Of a stretch of 64,000 nucleotides of DNA, positions 46,101 to 53,499 are shown piece after piece. This DNA comes from JAZDFC01 sp043808235 (GTDB lineage Bacteria; Bacteroidota; Ignavibacteria; Ignavibacteriales; Melioribacteraceae). Below the pieces are notes generated by a model, which made no database searches, had not been told where the DNA came from, and saw only the letters and a program-made list of their open reading frames with translations. Positions within the stretch are counted from its first letter, which is position 1. Every line of letters starts with the position of its first letter. The DNA is taken from assembly GCA_043808235.1 (NCBI GenBank), contig JAZDFC010000095.1, positions 62,001 to 126,000 of the forward strand. The letters run 5' to 3'. The translations under genes and the position numbers were made by a program.

Positions 46101-47040
46101 CGATTTAACTGTCGAAGAGAGAAAAGCATCCGACACAAAAATCATCTTAATAGAGGATATCATCGAATTACTAAATATTGAAGCTCCAACACGCAGATAT
46201 GAAATTAAGGGTGATCCTGAAAAACTTATTGAAAATATGACTGAATTAAACAATTTAGTTGGGCTCGAAAATATTAAAGCTAGTGTGGATAAATTAATCG
46301 GTAGTATCAAAATTTCGAAATTGCGTAAAGAGCGTGGATTCAATGTAATGGACAAAAGTCTTCATTCAGTCTTTATCGGAAATCCTGGCACGGGGAAAAC
46401 AACTGTTGCAAGGATTTTAAGTAAAATTTATAAAGAAATGGGACTTCTCGAGAAAGGTCATCTTGTCGAAGTTAGTAGAGCCGACTTAGTGGCAGGTTAT
46501 CAAGGTCAAACAGCAATCAAAACCGATCATGTGATTGAGCAAGCTTTGGGTGGGATGTTATTTATTGATGAAGCTTACACTTTAGTTTCCGGTCCAAATG
46601 ATTTTGGAATTGAAGCCATCAATACATTATTAAAACGAATGGAGGATTATGAAGGTCAATTTATTGTTATTGTTGGAGGTTATCCAGACGAAATGAAGTA
46701 TTTCATTGATGGTAATCCAGGATTAAAATCAAGGTTTACGAATTTCTTTTTATATGATGACTATAATTCTCGGCAACTTTTAGAAATTGCTGTTGGGATT
46801 GCAGATGTGAACGGATATAAATTGGATGAGGGAGCATTACAACAATTACTAGAACTATTTGATAGACTATATAACAACCGGGACAAGAATTTTGGTAATG
46901 CCAGAACAGCAAAGAATATTTTATATAAGGCTATTAGTAATCAAGAAGAACGAATTGCAAAAAATTATGACCATTCTGATGAAGATCTTAATACACTAAT
47001 CTTTGAGGATTTTGAAAATATTACTCCACTTGAGTTTTGA
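43126..47040 (+). CDS. TPR protein with three tandem CbbX/SpoVK-like AAA+ ATPase modules
   Basis: Starts with TTG, supported by GAAAGGA 5 bases upstream. Residues 1-270 are TPR-like helices (EHLWNGRFRMALPLAEKVF). Residues about 300-430 form an unassigned domain (KFVDFFSANVFDVQQEFDEG, FGLADESI). Three AAA+ modules follow with Walker A near residues 509, 795 and 1083 (LGNPGTGKTTIARLLGK, LGNPGTGKTTVARIFSK, IGNPGTGKTTVARILSK) and Walker B LLIDEAYTLV, LFIDEAYSLV, LFIDEAYTLV. All three keep the NPGLKSRF-type arginine-finger region. Relatives include CbbX, SpoVK and EccA, which remodel protein complexes as hexamers. Three modules in one chain could build a ring from two chains. No secretion or Rubisco gene is adjacent; the client is unknown. 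Confidence 0.85.
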   Translation: MTQSEINKLLDEAYEHLWNGRFRMALPLAEKVFDEKSDDSDTAICYAWALLENGDPVKAMEHANLAVELKGDSIRAKLYRGYLLMRMSIFEGSISDLNQSIDKQRELLGWSYMNKARALAGLNKFDEAKKSLELALLIDSGKNADWKNSKKWFLKGKEIFFENTQINPKNAWLLLNEAKEAIKEKEYWYALLVSRKIQEKITSKKETLFCELIELEAMFNLFQFRPAMKKAEELKPKLKKNEKFMSIYNALLKYQQRSLESKKSMKETTADEPLKDDNIYSTPAAIEATKLRSDSKFYPNKFVDFFSANVFDVQQEFDEGTKKYYSQFNAEKIKQVGIELIFNNPAYKKESISYRCKAVWYINDFEIGKNDFVLSVKKVWDSVIFAQTWGADSWKSGQGKVEIYFNGLKVVKKWFGLADESIIQVEEPIRNNAGADTQKQKPDAPKSYQIYEPQLQTLDELLAELNSYIGLQTVKKSVRDFIDYIEFVKERRRLGLKSEEGISINSTFLGNPGTGKTTIARLLGKIFKAMGILSKGHVVEVDRAALVGQYVGETAQKTERIITEAKGGVLLIDEAYTLVKKGGAGQDFGQEAVDILLKRMEDNRNEFVVIAAGYPEEMDTFLNSNPGLKSRFAQNFIFDDFAPDELMQIFELMLKKEEYSISESAKEIILKEFFKVFRKRDKTFGNARLARRFFDEAKLKLSKRFIKLTGSDRTKEALTTIIDEDVKSIVSHSSAEGVVIPINEEALTEAMNELNSLIGLDSIKKEVMDLIKLARYYHEQNENLTDKFGSHILFLGNPGTGKTTVARIFSKIYSALGILAKGHLVEIDRQGLVAGYIGQTAEKTTAKINEAMGGTLFIDEAYSLVTSGNNSSDFGKEAIDTLLKRMEDDRGKFIVIAAGYTDEMKKFVESNPGIQSRFNKTFTFEDYSPDELFEITQRKLTAEMIKLSEGAEIELKKYYNEIFRNRDKAFGNGRTVRDLVEKAKRNMLLRLADLTVEERKASDTKIILIEDIIELLNIEAPTRRYEIKGDPEKLIENMTELNNLVGLENIKASVDKLIGSIKISKLRKERGFNVMDKSLHSVFIGNPGTGKTTVARILSKIYKEMGLLEKGHLVEVSRADLVAGYQGQTAIKTDHVIEQALGGMLFIDEAYTLVSGPNDFGIEAINTLLKRMEDYEGQFIVIVGGYPDEMKYFIDGNPGLKSRFTNFFLYDDYNSRQLLEIAVGIADVNGYKLDEGALQQLLELFDRLYNNRDKNFGNARTAKNILYKAISNQEERIAKNYDHSDEDLNTLIFEDFENITPLEF

Positions 47041-47471
47041 TTATACTGAAATCTAATGAAATCGATCTTAAATTTGCGCAGAATTCATCAATTAGATGCC
47101 TCACGAATTGAGTTAATTTCCACCTTGCTACCAATACTATATTTATCTTTTTAATTAAAAGTGAAATCGCACATCAATCTTTAATTCCTTATGAATGCCC
47201 AATTATTAATCTCTTGTTTTCATATTTTTCAATGTACATATTTACTCTCAAACTTAAACTGAGATAAAAGATTTACAAAAAATAATAAAAAAAATATGTA
47301 TAATTGCCTCGAATTTTTTATAAATTTTTGTAAACTTTTGCTGGATCAAACGGTATTTATATTTCTACTTTAGCTCGGCATAAATTCTATTTATCGTAAA
47401 AGTGATTTCTGGAGCAGAAATAACTCTGAATGATCAAGCAAGATTATTTTAAATAACTAAAGGTATTTTAG
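47041..47471. other. AT-rich intergenic region
   Basis: 431 bp without an ORF or recognised RNA. A TGTATAAT (47297-47304) may be a -10 element for the TraB gene, but no matching -35 is seen. Confidence 0.4.
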
Positions 47472-48665
47472 ATGACTAATAAAAATGTTTGTGAATCAAC
47501 TTCCTCAGATGTTAATAAAATAAAAATTGAGGATAAAGAATATATAATCATTGGAACAGCGCACATATCAAAAAAGTCGGCTGAATTGGTACATGATATT
47601 ATTTTAAAAGAAGAACCAGATGCTGTATGTATAGAATTAGATAATCAAAGATTTGCTGCTCTTTCTGAACAGCATAGATGGGACGCAATGGATTTAAAAG
47701 AGATAATTAAAAAGAAACAGTTAACTACTCTATTTATAAATATTTTATTGGCAGCATATCAGAAAAAATTAGGTGTTAAATTAGGCACCACGCCTGGAAT
47801 TGAACTTATTGAAGCAGTTAAAACAGCACAAAGTTTGAATATCCCTGTTGTACTTTGCGATAGAGATGTAAAAATTACACTACGCCGTACTTGGAATTCG
47901 ATGTCCTTTTGGCAAAAAATAAAATTCCTCTCAGTATCTATTGCCAGTTTATTTGACAAACGGGAGATCACTGAAGAAAAACTAAATGAAATAAAAGATA
48001 AAGACATTATTTCGGAATTAATAAATGATCTCGGAGCACAACTGCCAGTTCTGAAACGAGTGCTTATTGATGAGAGAGATGTTTATATTTCTCAAAAAAT
48101 GCTTGAAACTAAGGGAAGAAAAATTGTATCTGTTGTGGGTGCCGGTCACGTTGAAGGAATAATGCAAAAATTAAACACACGCTTAAATTCTGATTTAACA
48201 CTTTTAGATCAAATTCCTAATTCTAGCAATTTTCTCAAAATATTTGGCTGGTCGTTTCCTCTGTTAGTTCTTGCTTCACTAATTTATATTGGTTTTGATC
48301 AAGGTGTATCCACAGCAAGTAATAATCTTATTTATTGGATTTTAATTACAGGTATTCCAAGTGCTATTGGAGCAATTTTTGCTTTTGCTCATCCTTTAAC
48401 CATACTATCATCTTTTTTTGCAGCACCAATAACTAGCCTTTCTCCTGTGCTTGGTGTTGGATATGTTGCGGCCCTTGTTCAGGCTTTACTTTCTCCTCCA
48501 AGAGTTAAGGAATTTCACTCAGTTACTGATGATATAAATAAATTTAAGTTATGGTGGGAAAATAAGTTATTGAGAGTTTTATTAGTATTTATTTTGAGCA
48601 GTATCGGTGGTGTAATAGGTACCTATCTAGGCACCTATGAAATTTTGACGAATGCACTAAATTAA
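47472..48665 (+). CDS. TraB/PrgY-family membrane protein
   Basis: N-terminal TraB domain (about 20-235) with the conserved IIIGTAHISKKSAELV, DAVCIELDNQRF and VVGAGHVEGI segments, the putative metal-protease-like site of the TraB/Tiki family. C-terminal third has about four membrane helices (FPLLVLASLIYIGF, NLIYWILITGIPSAIGAIF, LLVFILSSIGGVIGTYLG). Enterococcal PrgY and TraB lower peptide pheromone activity; chromosomal members in other phyla have unknown roles. Single plus-strand gene facing the PduT-like gene, 7 bp between stops. Confidence 0.85.
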   Translation: MTNKNVCESTSSDVNKIKIEDKEYIIIGTAHISKKSAELVHDIILKEEPDAVCIELDNQRFAALSEQHRWDAMDLKEIIKKKQLTTLFINILLAAYQKKLGVKLGTTPGIELIEAVKTAQSLNIPVVLCDRDVKITLRRTWNSMSFWQKIKFLSVSIASLFDKREITEEKLNEIKDKDIISELINDLGAQLPVLKRVLIDERDVYISQKMLETKGRKIVSVVGAGHVEGIMQKLNTRLNSDLTLLDQIPNSSNFLKIFGWSFPLLVLASLIYIGFDQGVSTASNNLIYWILITGIPSAIGAIFAFAHPLTILSSFFAAPITSLSPVLGVGYVAALVQALLSPPRVKEFHSVTDDINKFKLWWENKLLRVLLVFILSSIGGVIGTYLGTYEILTNALN

Positions 48666-48672
48666 AAGAAAA

Positions 48673-49224
48673 TTATATCATTTCGGATAATAATTCGGGT
48701 CGCGGTTGTGGAATAACAACTTTATTCACTAGTAATCCTTTTTCGGCTATAATTTTTGCCCCGGTTTCAACTGCACTTCGCACTGCAGCTACCTCGCCTG
48801 TTAAAGTGACAAATGCTTTGCCACCAAGCGCCATCGCTAATCGTATTTCAATTATTCTTACATTAGCTGATTTAACCGCAGCATCTGCTCCTTCAATTAA
48901 GGATGCAACAGAAAATGATTCGATGATCCCAAGTGCTTCAAGAGATTCGATATTTGAATGACCTGATAATGCAGGGAAAATATCCTTATGAACATTCGGT
49001 ATAACAAACTTATCTATGATGCAGTAATCAATTATAAGTGCTGCACGATCGATTGCAGCTTGCACAGCAGCAACGTCTCCACCAACAAGTACAATATATT
49101 TACCGGAACAAATTGTCCGTGATAATATTAATCTTACTTCTGATGTTTTGAGCATTGAATCGCATGCTTCCATACCTGCTGCAATACTTGTCATTTCTAT
49201 CAATCCAATTGAATTCATTTCCAT
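48673..49224 (-). CDS. pduT: Tandem-BMC shell protein, PduT-like with Fe-S Cys
   Basis: Two BMC domains in one chain (about 4-88 and 95-178), the trimeric BMC-T type: SIGLIEMTSIAAGMEACDSM and GIIESFSVASLIEGADAAVK. The loop TICSGKY places C39 where PduT has the Cys (C38, TICPGKF) that binds one [4Fe-4S] cluster at the trimer axis. Ends KVVIPQPRPELLSEM as in PduT. Directly follows a PduS-like gene (20 bp), the known electron-transfer partner. No other shell gene or microcompartment enzyme is in the window, so this is a satellite locus or an isolated pair. Confidence 0.88.
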   Translation of the reverse strand: MEMNSIGLIEMTSIAAGMEACDSMLKTSEVRLILSRTICSGKYIVLVGGDVAAVQAAIDRAALIIDYCIIDKFVIPNVHKDIFPALSGHSNIESLEALGIIESFSVASLIEGADAAVKSANVRIIEIRLAMALGGKAFVTLTGEVAAVRSAVETGAKIIAEKGLLVNKVVIPQPRPELLSEMI

Positions 49225-49244
49225 TGTCTTCCTTTCCTAAGAAA

Positions 49245-50558
49245 TTATGATATGATTTGTATATATTCTTCTGTAATTTGTTTTATTTCTCCTTCAATTG
49301 GAGAATGTAGCGATGCACCTAATTTTCCAGTTTCGCAATCAGCAATTTTATCACCGGCTTTAATTTGTGCACCCAATTTAACAATCGCTTTTGCTGGATT
49401 CCCTATATGCTGTTTTAATAATAACTTAACACTATTTGTTTTGGGTTTATTATCGAAAAATGGTGTCTTCTTTTCATAATCTTCAATGTCCAATCTTATT
49501 CGTAGTTGCTTCAGTGGTACCCGTCTACCTTCTTTGATTGGGTGAACTTTAACTTCCCTTTCCTGATGATACCGGATATTGTTCGTTTTCATCTCCCTTT
49601 TACTTTGATCGCAAGCTTCCCTGGGATATAAATCTTCAGGGCAAGAATAAAGGGAGCATAATCCGCAAGAGCAACAAAGATCAGCAAATTGATTCCACAC
49701 GGCTGTTCCGGAAGTCGAAAAAACTAATGATCGCATAACCTTATGCGGTTGAACATCATAGCCTAATAAATATCGTGGACAAAATTCAGTGCAGTAAGAG
49801 CATTGATCGCAAGCAGATTTTCCGATTCTGTTCATATCTTTAACCGATCTACTCATTCTCTTCACAAGATAGTGCTCATTGGGGAGAACGATAAGTCCGG
49901 CATGTGTTTTTGTAACTACCTCACTCAAATCATTCGTAAACTTTCCCATAAGGATTCCACTAACGAAAAGGCTATAATCTTTGACTGTTGTTCCACCAAC
50001 AAATTCGATTAATTCTCTGAAAGAAATGCCCAGTGGTGCAAAAAAAGAAGACGGTTTTTTTACAGCACCGGTAACTGATAAAAATTTATGTGTAACGGGA
50101 ATTTTCTTTTCAGCTTGAGAGATATTAAATAATGTTTCTACATTATTGACTACACAGCCAACATCTAAAGGCAAACCGTGGGGTGGAATTAACTTTTTAG
50201 TTGCTGCATAAACAAGTTCGTATTCATCCCCGGAAGGATAAAAATCACCAAGGAGACACATCTCGATATTATTATTACCTAAATACTTCCCAATGGCATC
50301 AATTGCTTTAACATTCTTTTCTTTTATTCCGAAATATCCTTTTCTTGAGTTAACACTCTTCATCATCAATTCCATTCCATGTACAATTTCTTCAGGAAAG
50401 TTAACCATCAATTCGTAGTCTTTGTGTATTAGCGGTTCACATTCCGCTCCGTTTGCAAGAACATATTCTACATTGGATTTTGCTTTCACATACGTTGGGA
50501 AACCAGCGCCACCCGCTCCAACAACCCCTGCTTCAAATATTTTTTCTTCGAGATTCAT
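49245..50558 (-). CDS. pduS: PduS-like RnfC-type Fe-S flavoprotein (cobalamin reductase family)
   Basis: N-terminal FMN/NADH-binding fold of the Nqo1/RnfC type (VVGAGGAGFPTYVKAK, LANGAECEPLIHKDYELM), SLBB-like part (about 160-230), two [4Fe-4S] motifs (CDQCSYCTEFCP near 258 and CCSCGLCSLYSCP near 300), and a C-terminal RnfC barrel-sandwich domain (LGASLHSPIEGEIKQI). PduS reduces cobalamin for diol dehydratase in propanediol microcompartments and passes electrons through PduT. Here it is third in a unit with an M64 peptidase and a SpoIIE-type phosphatase, with one base between the phosphatase stop and its start. Confidence 0.87.
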   Translation of the reverse strand: MNLEEKIFEAGVVGAGGAGFPTYVKAKSNVEYVLANGAECEPLIHKDYELMVNFPEEIVHGMELMMKSVNSRKGYFGIKEKNVKAIDAIGKYLGNNNIEMCLLGDFYPSGDEYELVYAATKKLIPPHGLPLDVGCVVNNVETLFNISQAEKKIPVTHKFLSVTGAVKKPSSFFAPLGISFRELIEFVGGTTVKDYSLFVSGILMGKFTNDLSEVVTKTHAGLIVLPNEHYLVKRMSRSVKDMNRIGKSACDQCSYCTEFCPRYLLGYDVQPHKVMRSLVFSTSGTAVWNQFADLCCSCGLCSLYSCPEDLYPREACDQSKREMKTNNIRYHQEREVKVHPIKEGRRVPLKQLRIRLDIEDYEKKTPFFDNKPKTNSVKLLLKQHIGNPAKAIVKLGAQIKAGDKIADCETGKLGASLHSPIEGEIKQITEEYIQIIS

Positions 50559-50559
50559 T

Positions 50560-51795
50560 TCAGTCCTTTCGTTTTATTACAACGAGAGTTTTATCATCCT
50601 GATACATACTATTTGGAGTCGAAAATTTTATAACATCCTCTAATATCGCCAGCGCAATTTCTTTTGGTGTCTTATGATGAACAGACAATAACTTTTTAAT
50701 TAGTCTCTTCTCCTCATAAAATTCGAATTTCGCATTCGCACTTTCTACCACACCATCCGAATAAATTACTAAAACATCGCCATCATTAAAATTAATATGA
50801 TCTGTTTCATATTTTGACGAAGGCGCGGGTCCCAATAACGGACCGGTTGATTGCAAATAACTTATTTCTTTTGTTTTTGCCTTTATAAAAATCGGAGGCG
50901 GATGACCCGCATTAGCGTATAGGAATAATCCTTTTCTATCCTGTGACAACTCACCATAAAATAACGTCGTAAACTTATCGTCGCTAAATATTTTATTTAC
51001 AAGCTCATTTATTCTTCTCATAAATAAAGAGATTTTTATTTGGAAGGTGCTTGCCATACGGATAGCCCCGGAAATATACATTGCTTCAGCGGCAGCAGCA
51101 AGTCCTTTCGAGGCTGCATCCCCTACGGTAACGCCAACTCTTTCCTCGTCATCGCCAACTTTCAAATAATCGAAAAAATCTCCGCCGATTATATCCGCCG
51201 GAACAGTAATTCCGAAGAGATCATAAAAGTGGAATCTATATTCGTGACCCGGCAAAATACTTTTCTGAAGTTCCTTTGCTTTATCGATATCGGCAATCAA
51301 ACTTTTTCGAGCCGCGGATAATCTTCTTTCTTTAATTTTAGACGTGAGTACGGTTGCCACAACATTTAGCGTGTCTCGCAGTTCCTCGTCAACATTATCA
51401 CTGTTCACTGCAATCAGATACTCGTAAAAAGTATTTCCTCCAATATTAATTTTACTGCCTACACCTGACGCTGAATAACGAAAAATGCCCTTTTCTTTCA
51501 ATATATGGTTTGTTTCATCGGCGAGAATGGTTCTCTGTTTAAAAATTTCTGTAAATATCGGATAGTCTTTAACATCCAGAAAAAATCCTTTTTTTATCTT
51601 CTGAACTCGACCGGTCTGATACAGTAATTTATAACCAGAATTCTCAGAATCTAATTGCCAGATTCTGCCACCTGAAATTTTAGTATCGGTCGTATCTGTT
51701 AATTTATTTACGACTGTGGAGAGAAGTTCGAGATCATCCTTAAAACTGCTTGAAGCTGCGGTCTCAATTGTCCTAAATAACTGCCTTTGGTTCAT
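50560..51795 (-). CDS. GAF-PP2C (SpoIIE/RsbU-type) serine phosphatase
   Basis: N-terminal GAF-like sensor (about 20-155), coiled linker (about 155-180, LIADIDKAKELQKSILPG) and a SpoIIE-type PP2C domain (about 190-408). Metal-site marks: PADIIGGDFFDYL, VGVTVGDAASKGLAAA, YANAGHPPPI, VLVIYSDGVVESAN, YQDDKTLVVIKR. Enzymes of this kind reverse anti-sigma-antagonist phosphorylation or release second signals in partner-switching. No anti-sigma factor is adjacent. It is tightly linked to the PduS/PduT-like pair (1 bp), so it may tie that pair to a stress or redox signal. Confidence 0.9.
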   Translation of the reverse strand: MNQRQLFRTIETAASSSFKDDLELLSTVVNKLTDTTDTKISGGRIWQLDSENSGYKLLYQTGRVQKIKKGFFLDVKDYPIFTEIFKQRTILADETNHILKEKGIFRYSASGVGSKINIGGNTFYEYLIAVNSDNVDEELRDTLNVVATVLTSKIKERRLSAARKSLIADIDKAKELQKSILPGHEYRFHFYDLFGITVPADIIGGDFFDYLKVGDDEERVGVTVGDAASKGLAAAAEAMYISGAIRMASTFQIKISLFMRRINELVNKIFSDDKFTTLFYGELSQDRKGLFLYANAGHPPPIFIKAKTKEISYLQSTGPLLGPAPSSKYETDHINFNDGDVLVIYSDGVVESANAKFEFYEEKRLIKKLLSVHHKTPKEIALAILEDVIKFSTPNSMYQDDKTLVVIKRKD

Positions 51796-51804
51796 AAATT
51801 CCTA

Positions 51805-53100
51805 TTATTTCTCTGAATCAATATACATATTTAATATTTTTATTAGGGCTTTTTTTGACGCAAGATTAAATTCGCCCGCAGCTAATGTTCGCATAATACT
51901 GTCGTATGAAGCCCGGTAAACACCCTTTGTAACGTAACCCCCGCCTTCAAAAGCGCCAAGCTTTAATTTCTCTTGAATTGATTTTAACTCGTATGAACCG
52001 TCAACCGGAGTTGGAATTAAAGTACCTTCTTCCAAGAGACTTTTCCACTTGGAATCAAAATCTACGAGAGTTGTAATATTTTCTTCCCATGGTTCAACAT
52101 CCAGGGGATACATATCGACATACGAGACATCGCCGGCATATTCATCTGCAAGCCCGGCCATTCCATGACCAAATTCATGAATAAATACTCTACCTGCTCC
52201 ATTACAATCAACGGCTAAGGCGGAATAAAAATTATAAATGGCTCCACCGCCATACTTTGCAGAATTTACTAATATATAAATTTGATCATACGGTGCATTG
52301 GAAGCGAGATCCCTAACTTTTTTATAATCTGAAGTCATCACATATCGTTCGCTGTCGAAAGTATAATAGGTTGAGTTCAGAATCGAATTTTTCCATTTAT
52401 TTTCCGCCGGAATATCGACACCTGTATCCTGCGAATAAGCCTCTACCGCCCAAATGTTAATATTACCTTCGTTCTCCTGGAATGGAGAATAGTTAAAAAG
52501 TGTATCAGCGAATCGTTTGCAATCGTGAATATACTTTTCCTTCTCATTTATGGAATAACCTTCGGGTAAGAAAACAATATCAAGCTTGTTTTGCGGCTCG
52601 CCGGAATAATGAACTTTAAAATTCTCATATTTCATCCGCCTTTCCTTCGAAATGAAATAATTCTCCGGATTAATTTCGTATTCAAATAATTTCTGAAAAA
52701 TATTTTTCTTATCACGCTTGTAAATTTCTAATATTGATGTCGTTGCCGGGTAAGGAAAAACTATCGAACCTTCGAAGGTTCTGCTTAAATGCATTGCTTC
52801 TTCGGTGGTCTGCCACTCCTGGAATAATGTTGAAAATCCACGCGAGTAAATGAGTTGCTTGCTTTCTTTATCGAATAATTTGAAAAAGTAATTCCCGTAA
52901 TTTGTATCGTCGATTAAATCAGTTTTCGAGCCACCCCATTCCGGTTCTTCAATTATTTCATCAAACACTATTTGCTCTTTGTCTTTATTACCGACGTGGA
53001 AGAAATCAAATCGCATTGTTTTTTCTAAAAAATACTTATCGTAATTTGACCGGGCGAAAATCATGACCGGACATAACAAAATAAATAAAAGAGACTTCAT
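51805..53100 (-). CDS. Secreted M64-family (IgA-peptidase-type) metallopeptidase
   Basis: Signal peptide (MKSLLFILLCPVMIFA) from the ATG at 53100, which has GGAG six bases upstream; a TTG at 53112 would extend it by four residues. An N-terminal beta-sandwich (about 20-145) of the Peptidase_M64_N type precedes the catalytic domain (about 155-425; LDIVFLPEGYS, IYILVNSAKYGGGAI, FIHEFGHGMAGLADEYAG). The HExxH zinc site and following ADEY are intact. Family named for Clostridium ramosum IgA peptidase; most members have unknown substrates. First gene of the unit leading to the phosphatase and PduS/PduT-like genes. Confidence 0.9.
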   Translation of the reverse strand: MKSLLFILLCPVMIFARSNYDKYFLEKTMRFDFFHVGNKDKEQIVFDEIIEEPEWGGSKTDLIDDTNYGNYFFKLFDKESKQLIYSRGFSTLFQEWQTTEEAMHLSRTFEGSIVFPYPATTSILEIYKRDKKNIFQKLFEYEINPENYFISKERRMKYENFKVHYSGEPQNKLDIVFLPEGYSINEKEKYIHDCKRFADTLFNYSPFQENEGNINIWAVEAYSQDTGVDIPAENKWKNSILNSTYYTFDSERYVMTSDYKKVRDLASNAPYDQIYILVNSAKYGGGAIYNFYSALAVDCNGAGRVFIHEFGHGMAGLADEYAGDVSYVDMYPLDVEPWEENITTLVDFDSKWKSLLEEGTLIPTPVDGSYELKSIQEKLKLGAFEGGGYVTKGVYRASYDSIMRTLAAGEFNLASKKALIKILNMYIDSEK

Positions 53101-53195
53101 TTCAAGCTCCAACTTATTTACGAAATAGATTAATAATTGATTGCCAAAATAATAAAAAGGCTTTTCAATTTGGTGTGATAAATAATCCTCGTGAA

Positions 53196-53477
53196 TTAAA
53201 ACATCCTTTCAATAGCGGCGGCTAATTCGATATCCTTGCCCGTCACACCGTCTTCGCTATGAGTAGATAAAGTGATTTTCACTTTATTCCATGAATGTAA
53301 AAAAAGATCGGGATGATGATCCAGCTTCTCAGCTTCAATTGCTATTTTGACAATGAAAGCAACAGCCGATGAAAAATCCATTGTCGTGAATGTTTTGTGT
53401 ATGGTATTATTGAAGAACTCCCATTGCGGGAGTTCTTTTAATTCTTCATTAAGTTGTTGTTCCGAAATAACCGGCAA
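53196..53477 (-). CDS. phhB: Pterin-4a-carbinolamine dehydratase
   Basis: 93-aa PCD/DCoH fold, recycling 4a-hydroxytetrahydropterin after aromatic amino acid hydroxylation. Active-site marks: EAEKLDHHPDLFL (H54, H55, P56) and NKVKITLSTHSEDGVTGKDIELA (H73 in LSTH). Both motif halves are intact. It lies 22 bp after clpC; no hydroxylase gene is seen, so the role may be in another pterin pathway. Confidence 0.94.
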   Translation of the reverse strand: MPVISEQQLNEELKELPQWEFFNNTIHKTFTTMDFSSAVAFIVKIAIEAEKLDHHPDLFLHSWNKVKITLSTHSEDGVTGKDIELAAAIERMF

Positions 53478-53499
53478 AGGTTATCCTTTCAAGTATATT

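Noticed and set aside
47328..47344. TGTAAACTTTTG as a second LacI operator
   Set aside because: Only the left half matches TGTAAACG; the right half is not symmetric and the neighbour is a TraB gene unrelated to the glycan locus.
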